The notes below the pieces were generated by a model. The model was given only the letters and a program-made list of their open reading frames with translations. It was not told where the DNA came from and made no database searches. The translations under genes and the position numbers were made by a program. Source: Calamus simplicifolius (Eukaryota > Streptophyta > Magnoliopsida > Arecales > Arecaceae). Taken from it: a stretch of DNA of 64,000 nt. Below are positions 34,301 through 45,803 of this stretch, in pieces. The stretch is taken from the NCBI GenBank assembly GCA_900491605.1, contig UESW01004823.1, forward strand, positions 167,823 through 231,822. The letters run 5' to 3'. Each line of letters opens with the position of its first letter. Position 1 is the first letter of the stretch.

Positions 34301-34960
34301 GACCGATCCGACAAAAGAAGAGAAGCTTCATCCCTAAGTGACAGGAAGCTATTGATGAGAAGGTCAATAAACTACTTGCCGCCGGCCATATTCGAGAAGC
34401 ATACTACCCAAATTAGCCGGCCAACATAGTGATGGTCCGTAAGACAAACATGAGCTAAAGGATCTGCATCGACTATACTGACCTCGACAAGGCATGTCCA
34501 AAGGAAAGCTTTTCGTTGCCTAGAATAGACCAGCTGATCAATGCCACATTCGGCCACGAGCTCCTTAGCTTCATGGATGCCTTCTTAGGGTACAACCAAA
34601 TAAGGATAGATCTAGAGGATGAGGAGAATACTTCCTTCATAACCAAGAAAGGCATCTATTGTTACAAGGTAATGCCCTTTGGTTTGAAAAATGCAGGGGC
34701 CACTTATCAAAGATTGATGAATAAGGTCTTCAAAGACCAAATCGGATGGAACATGAAGGTGTACGTGGATGACATGCTGACAAAAAGCGCCCACACCGCC
34801 AACCATGTTATCGACCTGCAAAAGACTTTCAATAATCTTTGTCGCTATCGGATGAAGCTAAACCCCCGCAAGTGCACATTTGGAGTCACTACGAGAAAGT
34901 TCCTGCATTTTCTGGTAACCCAACAAGGAATCGAGGCAAACCTGGAGAAGATTTAAGCCA
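34300..34960 (+). pseudogene. Element B reverse transcriptase (broken)
   Basis: Gypsy RT core (RVT_1). The open stretch 34516-34956 has PRIDQLINATFGHELLSFMD, FITKKGIYCYKVMPFGLKNA and the catalytic YVDD at 34762-34773, with MKLNPRKCTFGV after it. The N-terminal part has a TAG near 34414 and others. Close in pattern to element C. Confidence 0.88.
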
Positions 34961-36010
34961 TCCTCGATATAAGGTAGCCCACCAATAAGAAGGAGGTGCA
35001 GCAACTCATCGGGAGATTGGCCGCTCTGAGCCACTTTTTGTCAAGGTTTGCTAAAAGATAACTGCCCTTTTTCAAAGTTTTGCGCAAGGTGATTAGCTTC
35101 GAGTTGATAAAAAATTGCCAAAAGGCCTTCAAGAAGCTGAAGGAGTTTCTGTCTACCCCACCATTGCTATCAAAACCAAAGGAGGGAGAGGATCTCTTCC
35201 TCTACCTTGCCCCCTCCTCGAAAGCGGTCAGCTCCATTCTTGTCCGAATCAACTCTGACGAGACACAAAAGCCGATCTAATATACCAGCAAAGTGCTCCA
35301 CGATGCGAAGATCAGGTACTCCAAAACCAAAAAAAATTATTTTTGCATTAATAGTCTCTACTCAGCATCTTAGGCCATACTTTCAAGCTCACCCGATCAT
35401 GATGCTTATGGACCAACCCCTCAAAGCCATTCTAGCCTGTCCTAACACCTTGGGTCGACTAGCCAAATGGGCGGTCAAGCTAGGGGAGTTCGACATTTAT
35501 TTCGGCCAAGATCGGCTATGAAGTCCCAAGTCTTAGTAGACTTCTTTGTCGAGTGCACCTGGATCGAGGAGCAATCAGAAGAACCCCCTCTAACACACCC
35601 AGACGCTAAGCCTCAAGAAGCAGCGGAGACCTAGATCCTCCATGTAGATGGTGCCTCAAACTCCCAAGGGAGCAGAGCATGCCTCATTCTTGCAAGCCCA
35701 AAGGGGATGGCAGTGGAGTACGTCCTCCGATTTCTCTTCGAGGCCACCAATAATTAAGCCGAGTATGAAGCCATATTAGTAGGAATAAGATTCGAACAGG
35801 AGCTTGGAGCAAAGCACCTCAGAGCCCTCACCAATTCCAGGTTGTCTATGGATAAATCACCGGAGAGTATAAAGCCCAAGACCCCATTATGTCTCGGTAC
35901 CTAAATAAGGTATGATCGTAGACCTTCACTCTGGCCTACTTCAGCATCAACTACATCCCCATAGGCAAAAATACTAGGACTGATGCCCTATCTTGGCTGA
36001 CTACCTCGAC
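34960..36010 (+). pseudogene. Element B RNase H (broken)
   Basis: The RT thumb and connection are followed by the RNase H-like domain: LKEFLSTPPLLSKPKEGEDL, LAPSSKAVSSILVRI (35080-35280), ALIVSTQHLRPYFQAHPI in the next frame (35207-35521), then a second RNase H with HVDGASNSQGS near 35645. Tat-lineage elements are known to carry a dual RNase H arrangement, and the same arrangement appears in element C. Confidence 0.78.
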
Positions 36011-36089
36011 GAATAATGCCCTACAGAGGACCTACATCGAGCATCTGGAAGCCCCAAGCGTCGATGCCATGAAAGAGGCCTTGCCAATC

Positions 36090-37292
36090 ACATAGGAGAC
36101 AATATGGATGGATGCTTACATCAGCTACCTCACTAACGACACCCTTTCCACCGATCGCACAGAGGTTAAACTACTCAAATGGAGAGCCTCCAGGTTTGTA
36201 GTGCTAGACGAACAATTGTACAGGAGATCCTTCTCTTACCCCCTTCTCAAATGCATTGGCCCTATAGACACCGATTATGTCCTCCTGGAGATCCATGAAG
36301 GCATCTGCAAAAATCATTTGGGGGGCAGATTGCTAGCATACAAAGCTCTTCGTTAGAAAAACTACTGGCTCATCATGCGAGAAGATGGGGCCGAGCTGGT
36401 CAAGAAGTGCGATAGCTGCCAACTGTCTGCTCACATCCAATGGCAGCCCGCTTTCCAGCTAAGCCCTCTCTCATCTCCTTAGCCCTTTGCCCAATAGGGG
36501 ATGGACATTCTTGGACCGTTCCCCCCAGCTTCAAGCCAACAAAGATTCTTGCTTGTCGCCATCGACTACTTCACCAAATGGGTTGAAGTTGAAGCACTAG
36601 CATGGATCACTGAGAGCAAGATAAAGTCCTTTTTTTGGAAGTCCATTATCTGCCACTTCGGGCTACCTCACACCATCATTACCAATAATGGTCGGTAATT
36701 CTATAACAACACCTTCAAAGAATTGTATGCTGAGCTAAACATTTGCCATCAGTTTACCTTCGTTGGCCATCCTCTAGGGACTCAGGACCCGGTTGGATGA
36801 GTTCAAAGGTAAATGGGTGAAGGAGCTTCCGAGCATACTATGGGCCTATCATACAACTCCAAGGACTCCAACTGGAGATACTCTCTTCAGTCTCGTCTTC
36901 GGATCAGAAGCAGTCATCCCTATGAAGATTGGCCTCCCAAGCCCATGAGTAGAGTCATACAATGAAAAGAAGATAATCCTGCACAGCTGAGGGCCAATCT
37001 CGACTTCATCAATGAGGCATGCGATTGGGCACCACTCAAAATGGTAATATTTCATTAGCGAGCTGCAAAGTACTACAATGCCCACATCCATCCAATGACA
37101 TTCTACCCCAAGGACTTAGTCCTCAAGCGAGCTGAAGTCTCTAAGCCACCGAAGAGGGCAAACTATCTCCTAACTGGGAAGGACCCTATCGAGTCATCGA
37201 AGCATTTCATAGAGGAGCATTTCAACTCAAGGAGCTCAACGGGAGGCCCATCCCTCGAACCTAGAATGCGGACAACCTCTACAGATACTATC
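36090..37292 (+). pseudogene. Element B integrase (broken)
   Basis: WMDAYISYLTNDTLS (36108-36356), then the H2C2-type zinc region ending in KKCDSCQ. Core MDILGPFPPAS, LVAIDYFTKWVEVEA and FWKSIICHFGLPHTI are followed by TNNGR and a TAA at 36697. The second catalytic Asp is Asn here. The C-terminal part (LVFGSEAVIP-like, RTTSTDTI end) runs to about 37292. The TAA sits at the same codon as a TAA in element C. Confidence 0.85.
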
Positions 37293-37399
37293 AATGATGT
37301 ACACATTCAGCTGATGGGAATAAAAGGAGTGTCAAATACACTGTCCCATCATCCAACTTACTTCACAAGCTGAAGGTCAGATTCTCAACTAGGTCGGAC

Positions 37400-38152
37400 T
37401 ACTCCACAACAAGGAGACGTTGACTTCGGCCCTTGGTTGCTGGACAACAACAACCCCCTAACTTCATGTCATAAGTCGGACGACTCCAGTAGACCCACAG
37501 CTGAGAGATGCCGACCTCCTGGCCTATAGTCACTAGACGACAACAACTTTCCGACTTTGCATTGATGAGTCCGCTCAGCTCACAATAGGGAGATGCCAAC
37601 CTCCCAACTCATAGTCGTCGAACGCCTTCTTTTCGACCCCACGTCGGATGAGTCCACTCGACTTACAGTCGGAGACGTCGGCCTCCAAACTCATAGTCAT
37701 CGGATGCCCCGGGCTAGCCTCAGCAACCATAGAGTCGGTCTCAGCAGCCCTTGGATCGGTCTCAGCAGCCCCTGGGTTATCTTCAACAGCCTCCCGGATA
37801 GGACTCCGATCAACTCGGTGACCTAGGCCACACTTCCAACCAGCCTCCTAGGTAGGACTCTGACTCGTCCACTTGGGCTGCGCTTCAACTCTTCCTCAGC
37901 AGCTAAACAGCCTTTTGGGTAGGACTCCGATCAATTCGGCCACCCAGGCTGCGCTTCCAACTAGTCTCCTGGGTAAGACTCTGACTCGGCCATTCGGGCT
38001 CCGCTTCAACTTTGCTTCAGTGGCCAAACAGCCTCCCGGATAGGACTCTAATCAACTTGGCCACCCAAGATGTGCTTCCAACCAGCCTCCTAAGTAGGAC
38101 TCCGACTTGGCCATTTGGGCTGCGCTTCAACTCTGCTTCAGCAGTCAATACA
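37400..38152. repeat. Tandem repeats downstream of element B pol
   Basis: From 37400 to about 37700 a degenerate unit recurs three or four times (CCAACCTCCCAACTCATAGT and related). From about 37796 to 38152 a unit of about 121 bp, beginning GGATAGGACTCCGATCAACT, is present nearly three times. The position matches the 98-bp array of element C, but the sequence does not. Confidence 0.75.
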
Positions 38153-39511
38153 ATAATAACAAAAAAAAAAAAAAATTCGCATTGGGTGAAATTTAATGGG
38201 CTCTCCATGCAGTAGTCACAATAGACGTTAACTGGAGCTGAATTCTATGTAATAGATCACAGAGCACAGGCTGCCAACATGGATTAACGTTTTCAAACTC
38301 CTCGAGAGGAGGAGGAAATTGCAAGAGCTTGTGATCGGCTAGTCTCGACGTAGTCGTGGCATCAGTGGCAATCAGGAGACCTCAAGTTGATGCCAAAAAA
38401 ACGGCTTCAATAACCCACGGAAGGGCACCTTCCAAATCCTCTTAGCATTGCTGGCCTTGGCATTTATTAGAACTGAAAATCTCAACTTTAGTCTTTAAAT
38501 TTGGGCTTAGAATAGTGTGTGAGGAAAAGCTCTGTGTATCATACGCGATGATTGATCTATGTATATGTAGCGAAAATATTTTCATTCTTTTTATACCGCA
38601 CATGCGATCATATGCCCATGCACATGAATCAATCATCACGCACAGTGCACAAGTTTCTATACAACGCATGATGCACAAGGAGTTTTCTTTGCCTGATCCT
38701 CGTACGTGGGCCAACGAACCCCTAATAGAGAGGTGGGACTAAGTTTTTGGTTTTATGCTAGAGATTGAGTGATTTTACACTAGGTTGTCGATTTACATTT
38801 CGATGGAAGACTTAATTTTTCCATGCTATCCATGAACGACTTCAGCTTTGGACAAGTAAAAATAATTCAAATTGCGAAGAAGCGAAATCCGCATGCCTTT
38901 GAAGGCATGTAAACATTGGCCGTTTAAAGTATATATGTAGCATGAGACTTTTTCCGTTAATATATACTTTATCACTTTTCTCAGGCCCCTGTTCACCGGA
39001 TCAGTCCACTTCAAAAATTACATTCCCTCAATAAATTACTCCAAATGCTATAGATTTAAGTAACCTCGAAGCAATCAAAAGTTGCTGCACCCTTCAAATA
39101 TCTACCCATATCAAAGGCGGACACCTTCCAAACATTTGAGCTTGAAAGCTCCTCCAGGCGGCGCGGATATGTGATGCAACTTTTGTGCTGTAGCCCCAGC
39201 TCGCGTGCCAAACTTTCAACATTGGATGGGATCTTGTGCCTTCATTTCTTTGGTAGAAGATCTTCTGCTATTCTTTAATTGTATGTTTCTTCCCTGCCAG
39301 CTAAAAAATATAGTTGAAGTAGGCCATTAGAAAGAACACAACAGATATGACTGAACTTTTCACCAAGAATGACGCCAACTTTACATGGTTTACTGTGGGC
39401 ACCACTACAATAATCTCCGAGAAGACCTGCATCAGAAGCGGATGAAGGGAAACTTGAAAGCAGCAGTGATCAAATAAACCCTTCTTCCCAAGAGAACCTA
39501 ATTATACCTAC
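38153..39511. other. Region without recognisable gene, left flank of element C
   Basis: It begins with an A-run (38159-38175) and may include the decayed end of element B up to about 38430. The rest looks like ordinary AT-rich intergenic or intronic DNA. Short frames of 60-90 codons on both strands (for example 38442-38714 minus) show no domain. No RNA gene seen. Confidence 0.55.
39507..39511. repeat. Target-site duplication CCTAC, left copy
   Basis: CCTAC precedes the 5' LTR of element C and recurs at 52241-52245 directly after the 3' LTR. Confidence 0.93.
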
Positions 39512-39557
39512 TGACATGACTGCTCCGCGTCGTCAGGATAAAAGGTAATGGCGGCTA

Positions 39558-40630
39558 ATGACCCCGAGGCCCCTACCGGTCTCGGGGTGCACTAGCATTT
39601 CCCCACCCCCGAGACCTCTTCCGGTCTCGGGGTGGGGTCATCATCTCTTGACCCCGAGACCCCCATCGGTCTCGGGGCGCATTGGTATTTCCCCACCCCG
39701 GACCCCTTCGGTCTCGGGGTGGGGTCATCATCTCGACCCCGAGACCCCCACTGGTCTCGGGGTGCATTGGCATTTCCCCCACCCCCGGGATCCCTTCCGG
39801 TCTCGGGGTGGGGTCATCATCTCTTGACCCCGAGACCCCCACCGGTCTCGGGGTGCATTGGCATTTCCCCACCCCCGGGACCCCTTCCGGTCTCGGGGTA
39901 GGGTCATCATCTCTTGACCCCGAGACCCCCACCGGTCTCGGGGTGCATTGACATTTCCTCACCCCCGGGACCCCTTCCGGTCTCGGGGTGGGGTCATCAT
40001 CTCATGACCCCGAGACCCCCATCGTCTCGAGGTGCATTGGCATTTCCCCACCCCCGGGACCCTTCCAGTCTTGGGGTGGGGTCATCATCTCTTGACCCCA
40101 AGACCCCCACCGGTCTCGGGGTGCATTAGCATTTCCTCACCCCCGGGACCCCTTCCGGTCTCGGGGTGGGATCATCATCTCTTGACCCCGAGACCCCCAC
40201 CGGTCTCAGGGTGCATTGGCATTTCCTCCACCCTCGGGACCCCTTCCGGTCTCGGGGTGGGGTCAATCTCTTGACCCCGAGGCCCCCACCGGTCTCGGGG
40301 TGCATTGGCATTTCCCCACCCCCGGGACCCCTTTCGGTCTCGGGGTGGGGTCATCATCTCTTGACCCCGAGACCCCCATCGATCTCGGGGCGCACTAGCA
40401 TTTCCCCACCCCCGGGACCCCTTCCGGTCACGGGGTGGGGTCATCATCTCTCGACCTCGAGACCCCCCATCGGTCTCGGGGTGCACTGGCATTCCCCCAC
40501 CCCCGGGACCCTTTTCGGTCTCGTGGTGGGGTCATCATTTCTTGGCCCCGAGACCCCCTACCGGTCTCGGGGTGCACCGGCATCTTCCCATTCCCAGGAC
40601 CACTTCTGGTCTCAGGGTGGGGTCATCAAC
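39558..40630. repeat. Hairpin-forming ~90-bp minisatellite in element C 5' LTR, about 12 copies
   Basis: Each unit contains two inverted repeats. One is CCCCGAGACC with a short loop and GGTCTCGGGG. The other is a looser CCCCCGGGACC with GGTCTCGGGGTGGGG. They are separated by GCATTGGCATTTCCCC and TCATCATCTCTTGA. About 12 units by counting the GCAYTRGCATT segment. Very GC-rich. Long open frames on both strands here are by-products of the repeat. Confidence 0.9.
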
Positions 40631-40976
40631 AATTGACATGCAGTTCAACCGTCGAAAGAAATGACGACTTCAGGCCGCACGACGCACCCACGTGACTCTC
40701 AGTACCCGTGATTGCCCCGTTACGGAGGGCCATACCTCATAACGGCGTATGGTGCATTGCATGTCCCTGTGCATGGCCATGCCTCACTACGGCGTATGAT
40801 TCGCTATCACTTGCAACTGTGCTCGGTCATATCATCCAACGGCGCGCACTGAATGCCTTCGCGGTTGTTGGACACGTATGACACCACGTCGGCAAGCGGT
40901 GCGGGATGTCTCCGGCACGCGCAGCGATGGTACGACGGTGATCTTCCGAGACAGTGAGATAGGATATTCGGACAGG

Positions 40977-40984
40977 TATAAAAG
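40977..40984 (+). promoter_or_regulatory. TATA box, element C 5' LTR
   Basis: TATAAAAG, directly followed by CACGTG (a G-box core), is also present in the 3' LTR at 51989-51996. Candidate Pol II promoter of the element, with the transcript starting near 41005-41015. Confidence 0.65.
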
Positions 40985-41231
40985 CACGTGCTCGCACTGT
41001 AAGTAGGGATCTGAACTCTGGTTTTCTGAGCTTTCTTCCTCCCAGCAAAATCCTAACCACCTCAGTTCTCTTCCGCTGAGCAGTTCTTTGTCTGAGCCCA
41101 AGTGACTGACTTGATCGTCGGAGGGTCCTTACCGGTATCATCGGTCTCCAGGGACTTATCTTGCAAGACTCCGAGGAGAAGGACGTCTGTCTTCCCCGAC
41201 GCTTGAGGAAGGTGACTTGGCGTCATCAGAT

Positions 41232-41249
41232 TGGCGCGCCAGGTAGGGG
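41232..41249 (+). other. Primer binding site, element C
   Basis: TGGCGCGCCAGGTAGGGG begins three bases after the LTR, where Gypsy elements place their primer site, and starts with the TGG that pairs to a tRNA CCA end. I think Tat/Ogre elements use an Arg-tRNA but did not verify the match. Confidence 0.75.
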
Positions 41250-41309
41250 GGTGTAAGAAAGACATCGAGCCAGCAGCTTACCTTTCTCTCTTTTCTCCAA
41301 GATCTTGAA

Positions 41310-42938
41310 GCCATAGTGACGACTCGGACGAAGGAAGTTTCAGCCAATCGCGCTGGGGGGCAGCGCTGCGGGGCCGGTCCACCCGCGGAGGCCCCCCCGA
41401 CTCTCGCATCCAGTATTCCGGAGCCTCTGCATCTCCAGGGAGCAGGGCCTTCTGCTCCGCAGAATGACGCTCCCGCGCCTGCTCCGCAGCAACCCCAAGA
41501 AGATCGACTCACTGCCCTGGCCACGCAGGTCCAGTCCTTGGCGGCGATGGTTTAGGGCCTACAGCACCAGCAGGCGGCCTTGCAGCAGCCAGAGCCGAAT
41601 CCGTCTGTCCCGAGAGTGGTGCAACCCAGCTAGCATTCCTCCCGCCGGAGATCACCGTTCTTGCGGATCGTCGCCACCGATCCCCGGCCAAGCCTCATCA
41701 CCGCGAAGCCTCTAAAAGACCCCGGTCTCCCTCTCGCCACGCTAGTGTTTCTCCTAAGCGGCGGCACGGGAAGGAGGCGGAGCGCCCGCGCCGGCATCAC
41801 CACCCTCGTTCCTCCTCCGAATCTTCGGAGGAGGGCTCTTTTGATGGTCAGATGCCTCGTCGAGCCGAGCGTCGACTCGAGGAGTGTAATCAGAGGCTAG
41901 AGGAGCTTAGCCGTCGGATCACCCACCTGCCGGAGGAAGACTACGACAATCGGCCTCCCTTGTCTCGCCGCATCATGGAGGAGCCCATCTCTACCAGGTT
42001 CCGCCTTCCTCAACTAGATCCATACGACAGGACCACGGACCCCCTGGACCATTTGGAGAGCTATAAGGTGCTCATGCAAGTCCAGGGGGCCACTGATTCA
42101 CTTATGTGCATTGCTTTCCCAGCCACTCTGAAGAAGGCTGCTCGAGCTTGGTACTCTCGTCTGCCGCCGCGAAGCATTGACTCCTTCCGCCAGTTGGAGA
42201 GGACTTTCCTGGCCCATTTTGACGCTTGCCAGAAGATCCCGAGGGTGGCGGACAGTCTCTTTGCCGTTCAGCAGAAGAGTGGTGAGCCTTTGCGGGATTA
42301 TGTCGCCCCGTTCAAAGAAGCAGCCCTGGAGGTCTACAACCTAGAGGACTCGGTGGCTACTCTGGCTTTGAAGCGGGGGCTGCGCCCTTCTCGCTTCGCA
42401 TATTCTCTTGACAAGAAGCCGCCAGGCTCTTACTCCGAACTTCTGATCCGGGCCCAAAATATATCCGGGCGACGAGGCCGACTTTTCCCGGCGCGAAGCT
42501 GGCGGGAGTGCCCCCAGGAAGCCGACCCAGCCGGAGCCTGCAGAAGTCCACCCCAGGAGGCCCGAGCCTCCTCGCAGGCCAGACAACCGTCCTTGACCCC
42601 CTGCACCGAGAGACGGACCTTACACTCCATTGCTCGCCCCAATATCTCAGATCCTGCTCGAGATTGAAGGGGAGTCATATCTGCAGCGCCCTCCTCCCAT
42701 CAACCCAAAGATCCCCCGGAACAAGAACCTCTACTGCCGCTACCACCGGGACCATGGCCACGACACTGACGATTGCCGTCAGCTGAAGAAAGCCATTGAA
42801 GACCTTATTCAGTGGGGCCACCTGGGAAAGTTTGTCCAGAGGAGTAACCCAGGAGCTTCCGGCCCATCAGCGCCCACACCACCGATGATCGACAATGCCC
42901 TGACAGAGAAGACGGTGGCAATGATTTCCTGGGGGTAG
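41310..42938 (+). pseudogene. Element C gag (frameshifted)
   Basis: The N-terminal Pro/Ala-rich stretch (41316-41555) ends in a TAG. The retrotransposon gag domain (PF03732 type) is in the open stretch 41852-42667: FRLPQLDPYDRTTDPLDHLE, AFPATLKKAARAWYSRLPP, FLAHF and YSELLIRAQN. After a frame change the C-terminal part (42630-42938) has the variant zinc knuckle C-x2-H-x4-H-x4-C (CRYHRDHGHDTDDC) near 42735, then LKKAIEDLIQWGHLGKFVQ. Gag forms the particle. The frame is broken at least twice. Confidence 0.9.
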
Positions 42939-43005
42939 GAGGCCCATCGAAGAAACTAAGGGGGGAGGGGGGAGCTGAGACTGTAATCCTTTTTTCGAAA
43001 AGGAC

Positions 43006-43698
43006 TTGGATGGGGTTGTAAATAAGGATGATGATAGCGTCGTCGTATCCATGACGATTGCTAAGCACCCTGTAAAAAGAATCTTAGTTGACAGTGGGAG
43101 CTCCGTAGATGTTTTAAACTACGATGCCTTTGTTCGTATGAACTTGTCGCATGTTCTGCTTCGACCTGTCGCCACGCCTTTGATGGGGTTCACAGGAGAT
43201 TCCGTGAAGGTTGAGGGGGAAATCACTCTTCCAGTAACGGCTGGTACGGCTCCGTGCCAAAGCACTATTCTCATAAAGTTCTTGGTGGTTCGTGTGCCCC
43301 TTGCATACAATGCGATCCTCGGGAGGCCTGGGCTCAACCTCTTGGATGCCATCATATCCACCAAGCGGCTCCTCGTGAGGTTCCCAACCAGTAGAGGGGT
43401 CGGCGAGATGCGAGGAGAGCAGGGTCTACCGACACTTTGCTACCACTTGGCCCCTAGCCCTCAAGAGACGGCACCTGCACCGGCACCTGAGGCGCTTGAC
43501 CCGCGAGATTTGGAAAAGAGGGGGGAGCCGGCCGAGCGGCTACTCACTTTCCCCCTCGGGGAGAACTCCGCGCGGATGGTCTGGGTTGGGGCCTTACTTC
43601 CGGAAGAAGCCCATGACCGACTCCTTACCTTCCTGCGGGTCAACGCGGACATCTTTGCATGGTCAGCATCCGACATGCCGGGGATTCGGAGGAGGTAA
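43006..43698 (+). pseudogene. Element C protease region (230-residue open stretch)
   Basis: Aspartic protease with active-site DSGSS (43090 on), VDVLNYDAFVRMNLSHVLL, PLMGFTGDSVKVEGEITLPV and a conserved NAILGRPGLNLLDAIISTK, followed by the RT linker with ADIFAWSASDMPGI. An indel at about 43688 ends the frame just before the RT. It processes the Gag-Pol polyprotein in active relatives. Confidence 0.92.
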
Positions 43699-43699
43699 T

Positions 43700-44456
43700 T
43701 ACGCACTAGCTCAACATCCGGCCGGGTGCCGGCCCGTCAGGCAGAAGAAAAGGAGTTTTGCTTCTGACCGACAGAAGGCCGTTGATGAGGAGGTGCAGAA
43801 GCTGCTGGCGGCTGGCCACATCCGCGAGGTGCGTTACCCTGACTGGCTAGCGAACGTCGTAATGGTTCGCAAGGCCAGCGGAAGCTGGAGGATGTGTGGA
43901 TTTCACCGACCTCAACAAGGCATGCCCCAAGGACAGCTTCCCGCTGCCCCGAATCGACCAGCTGGTGGACGCCACCTCCGGGCATGAGACTCTCAGCTTC
44001 ATGGATGCGTTCTCGGGGTATAACCAAATCAAGATGAGCCCGGCGGATGAAGAAGCAACTTCCTTCATCACAGAGAAGGGAATTTATTGCTACAGGGTGA
44101 TGCCTTTTGGATTGAAAAACGCCGGGGCCACTTATCAAAGACTAATGAACAAAGTCTTTGAGGACCAGCTAGGGCGCAACATGGAGGTTTATGTAGATGA
44201 CATGCTGACCAAGAGCACCAGTGCGGCGGACCATGTAGCTGACCTCGAGGAGACTTTCAACAACTTGCGTCGGTATCGGATGAAGCTCAACCCCCACAAA
44301 TGCGCCTTTGGAGTAGCAGCAGGCAAGTTCCTGGGTTTTATGGTGACCCAGCGAGGGATTAAAGCCAACCCCGACAAGATTAAGGCTATCCAGGAGATGA
44401 GGCCCCTAGTCAATAAGAAGGAAGTGCAGTGCCTAACGGGAGGGTGGCGGCCTTGA
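43700..44456 (+). pseudogene. Element C reverse transcriptase (frameshifted)
   Basis: The RT start (KKRSFASDRQKAVDEEVQKL, 43730-43890) is in one frame. The catalytic part (43896-44456, 186 residues) is in another, with DFTDLNKACPKDSFPLPRID, MPFGLKNAGATYQRLMNKVF and YVDD at 44190-44201. A further indel at about 44440 joins it out of frame to the next segment. RVT_1-type Gypsy RT. Confidence 0.93.
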
Positions 44457-45800
44457 GTCGCTTCATGTCAAGGTCGGCAGAGAGGTGCCTGCCCTTCTTT
44501 AAGGCGCTGCGCAAGATCAACGGCTTCGAATGGACGAAGGAGTGTCAGGGCTCCTTTGAGGAGTTGAAGCAGTTTCTCTCTACTCCTCCGCTGTTGTCCA
44601 AGCCTGAGAATGGAGAGGAGCTCTTTTTGTATCTAGCCGCTTCCCCCAAGGCTGTCAGCTCCGTACTTGTGCGCATGGATGCCGACGGGGCCCAGAAGCC
44701 AATCTATTACACTAGCAAAGTACTCCATGATGCTGAAACCAGATATTCGAGAACCGAGAAGATTATCTTCGCTTTGGTGGTATCTACTCAGCGCCTCCGG
44801 CCTTACTTCCAAGCCCATCCCATCGTGGTGCTTACGGACCAACCCCTTCGAGCTATCTTGTCTCGCCCCGACACCTCCGGTCGGTTGGCTAAGTGGGCCA
44901 TTAAGCTAAGTGAGTTCGACCTGTCCATCCGGCCAAGGTCAGCCATGAAGTCCCAGGTGTTGGCGGATTTCCTGGTCGAGTGTTCCTGGACCGAGAGGGA
45001 TATGGAGGGGGTGCGGCCGGAGGAGTGTGCAGACTCTCCCTCATCTGAGGAAGCGGGGGACTGGATCCTGCATGTGGATGGAGTGGCAAACTCTCAAGGA
45101 AGCGGAGCTGGACTCATTCTCGCGAGCCAGAGGGAGACGTAGTGGAGTACGCTCTCAGATTCCAGTTCCCAGCAACTAATAATCAGGCAGAATACGAAGC
45201 CTTGCTAGCAGGGATGAGGTTGGCCGAGGGCTAGGTGCCGGGCGTTTGAGGGCCTACACGGATTCTCAACTTGTTTCTGGACAGATCACCGGGGAATACG
45301 AAGCCAGGGACCCAACCATGTCCCGATACTTGAGCAAGGTGCAGTCCCAGGCGTCTCATTTCTCTTACTTCCGCGTCAGCTATATCCCCAGAGCGAAGAA
45401 TGCTAGGGCCGATGCACTGTCCCGTCTGGCCACTTCGGTCGACGGGACGTTGGGGAGGACATATGTGGAACACCTACAAGCCCCGAGCACTGAGGCCGCG
45501 GATGAAGCACTGCCGGTGGAGCAAGAGCCCTCCTGGATGGACGCCTACATCCGGTTTTTGACTAACGGTACCCTTCCGGAGAACCCTGCTGAGGCCAGGC
45601 TGCTCAGGCAGAGGGCCCCGAGATTCTTGATGATGAATGGGAGGCTTTATCAGAGATCCTTCTCATACCCAGTTCTCAGGTGTGTGGGGCCGGCCGAATC
45701 AGATTACATCCTCAGAGAGATCTACGAAGGTATATGCGGGAGTCACCTGGGGGGCAGAGCCCTAGCTTACAAGGCCCTGCGCCAAGGATACTTCTGACTG
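44429..45800 (+). pseudogene. Element C RNase H, two domains (broken)
   Basis: The open stretch 44429-45142 has the RT-linked RNase H (FLSTPPLLSKPENGEELFLY, YYTSKVLHDAETRYS, VVLTDQPLRAILS) and begins a second RNase H (WILHVDGVANSQGSGAGLIL). After a frame change near 45140 the second domain continues at 45246-45797 (AYTDSQLVSGQITGEYEA, RADALSRLA). An extra RNase H after the ancestral one is the hallmark of the Tat lineage. The segment ends with the integrase zinc region. Confidence 0.9.
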
Positions 45801-45803
45801 ACG

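Larger units (their letters stand above)
31540..38152 (+). mobile_element. Element B: decayed Tat-lineage Gypsy retrotransposon, 5' part missing
   Basis: From just right of element A the sequence matches element C by protein pattern. The order is gag C-terminus, protease, RT, RNase H, integrase (Gypsy order), then a tandem-repeat region. No LTR was recognised at the right end, and the 5' part is absent from the window. Element A probably inserted into the gag of B, so more of B may lie left of the window. Stops are frequent throughout. Confidence 0.85.
39512..41228 (+). repeat. Element C 5' LTR
   Basis: The LTR is 1717 bp long. The first two thirds is a minisatellite. Then come a unique segment, a TATA box and the end GGCGTCATCA. 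It is longer than the 3' LTR because the minisatellite has about two more units. Confidence 0.95.

Noticed and set aside
39573..40636. Long overlapping frames on both strands in the LTR minisatellite, also at 50738-51704
   Set aside because: They arise because the ~90-bp GC-rich unit has no stops in several frames. The translations are repeats of one short string with no domain.
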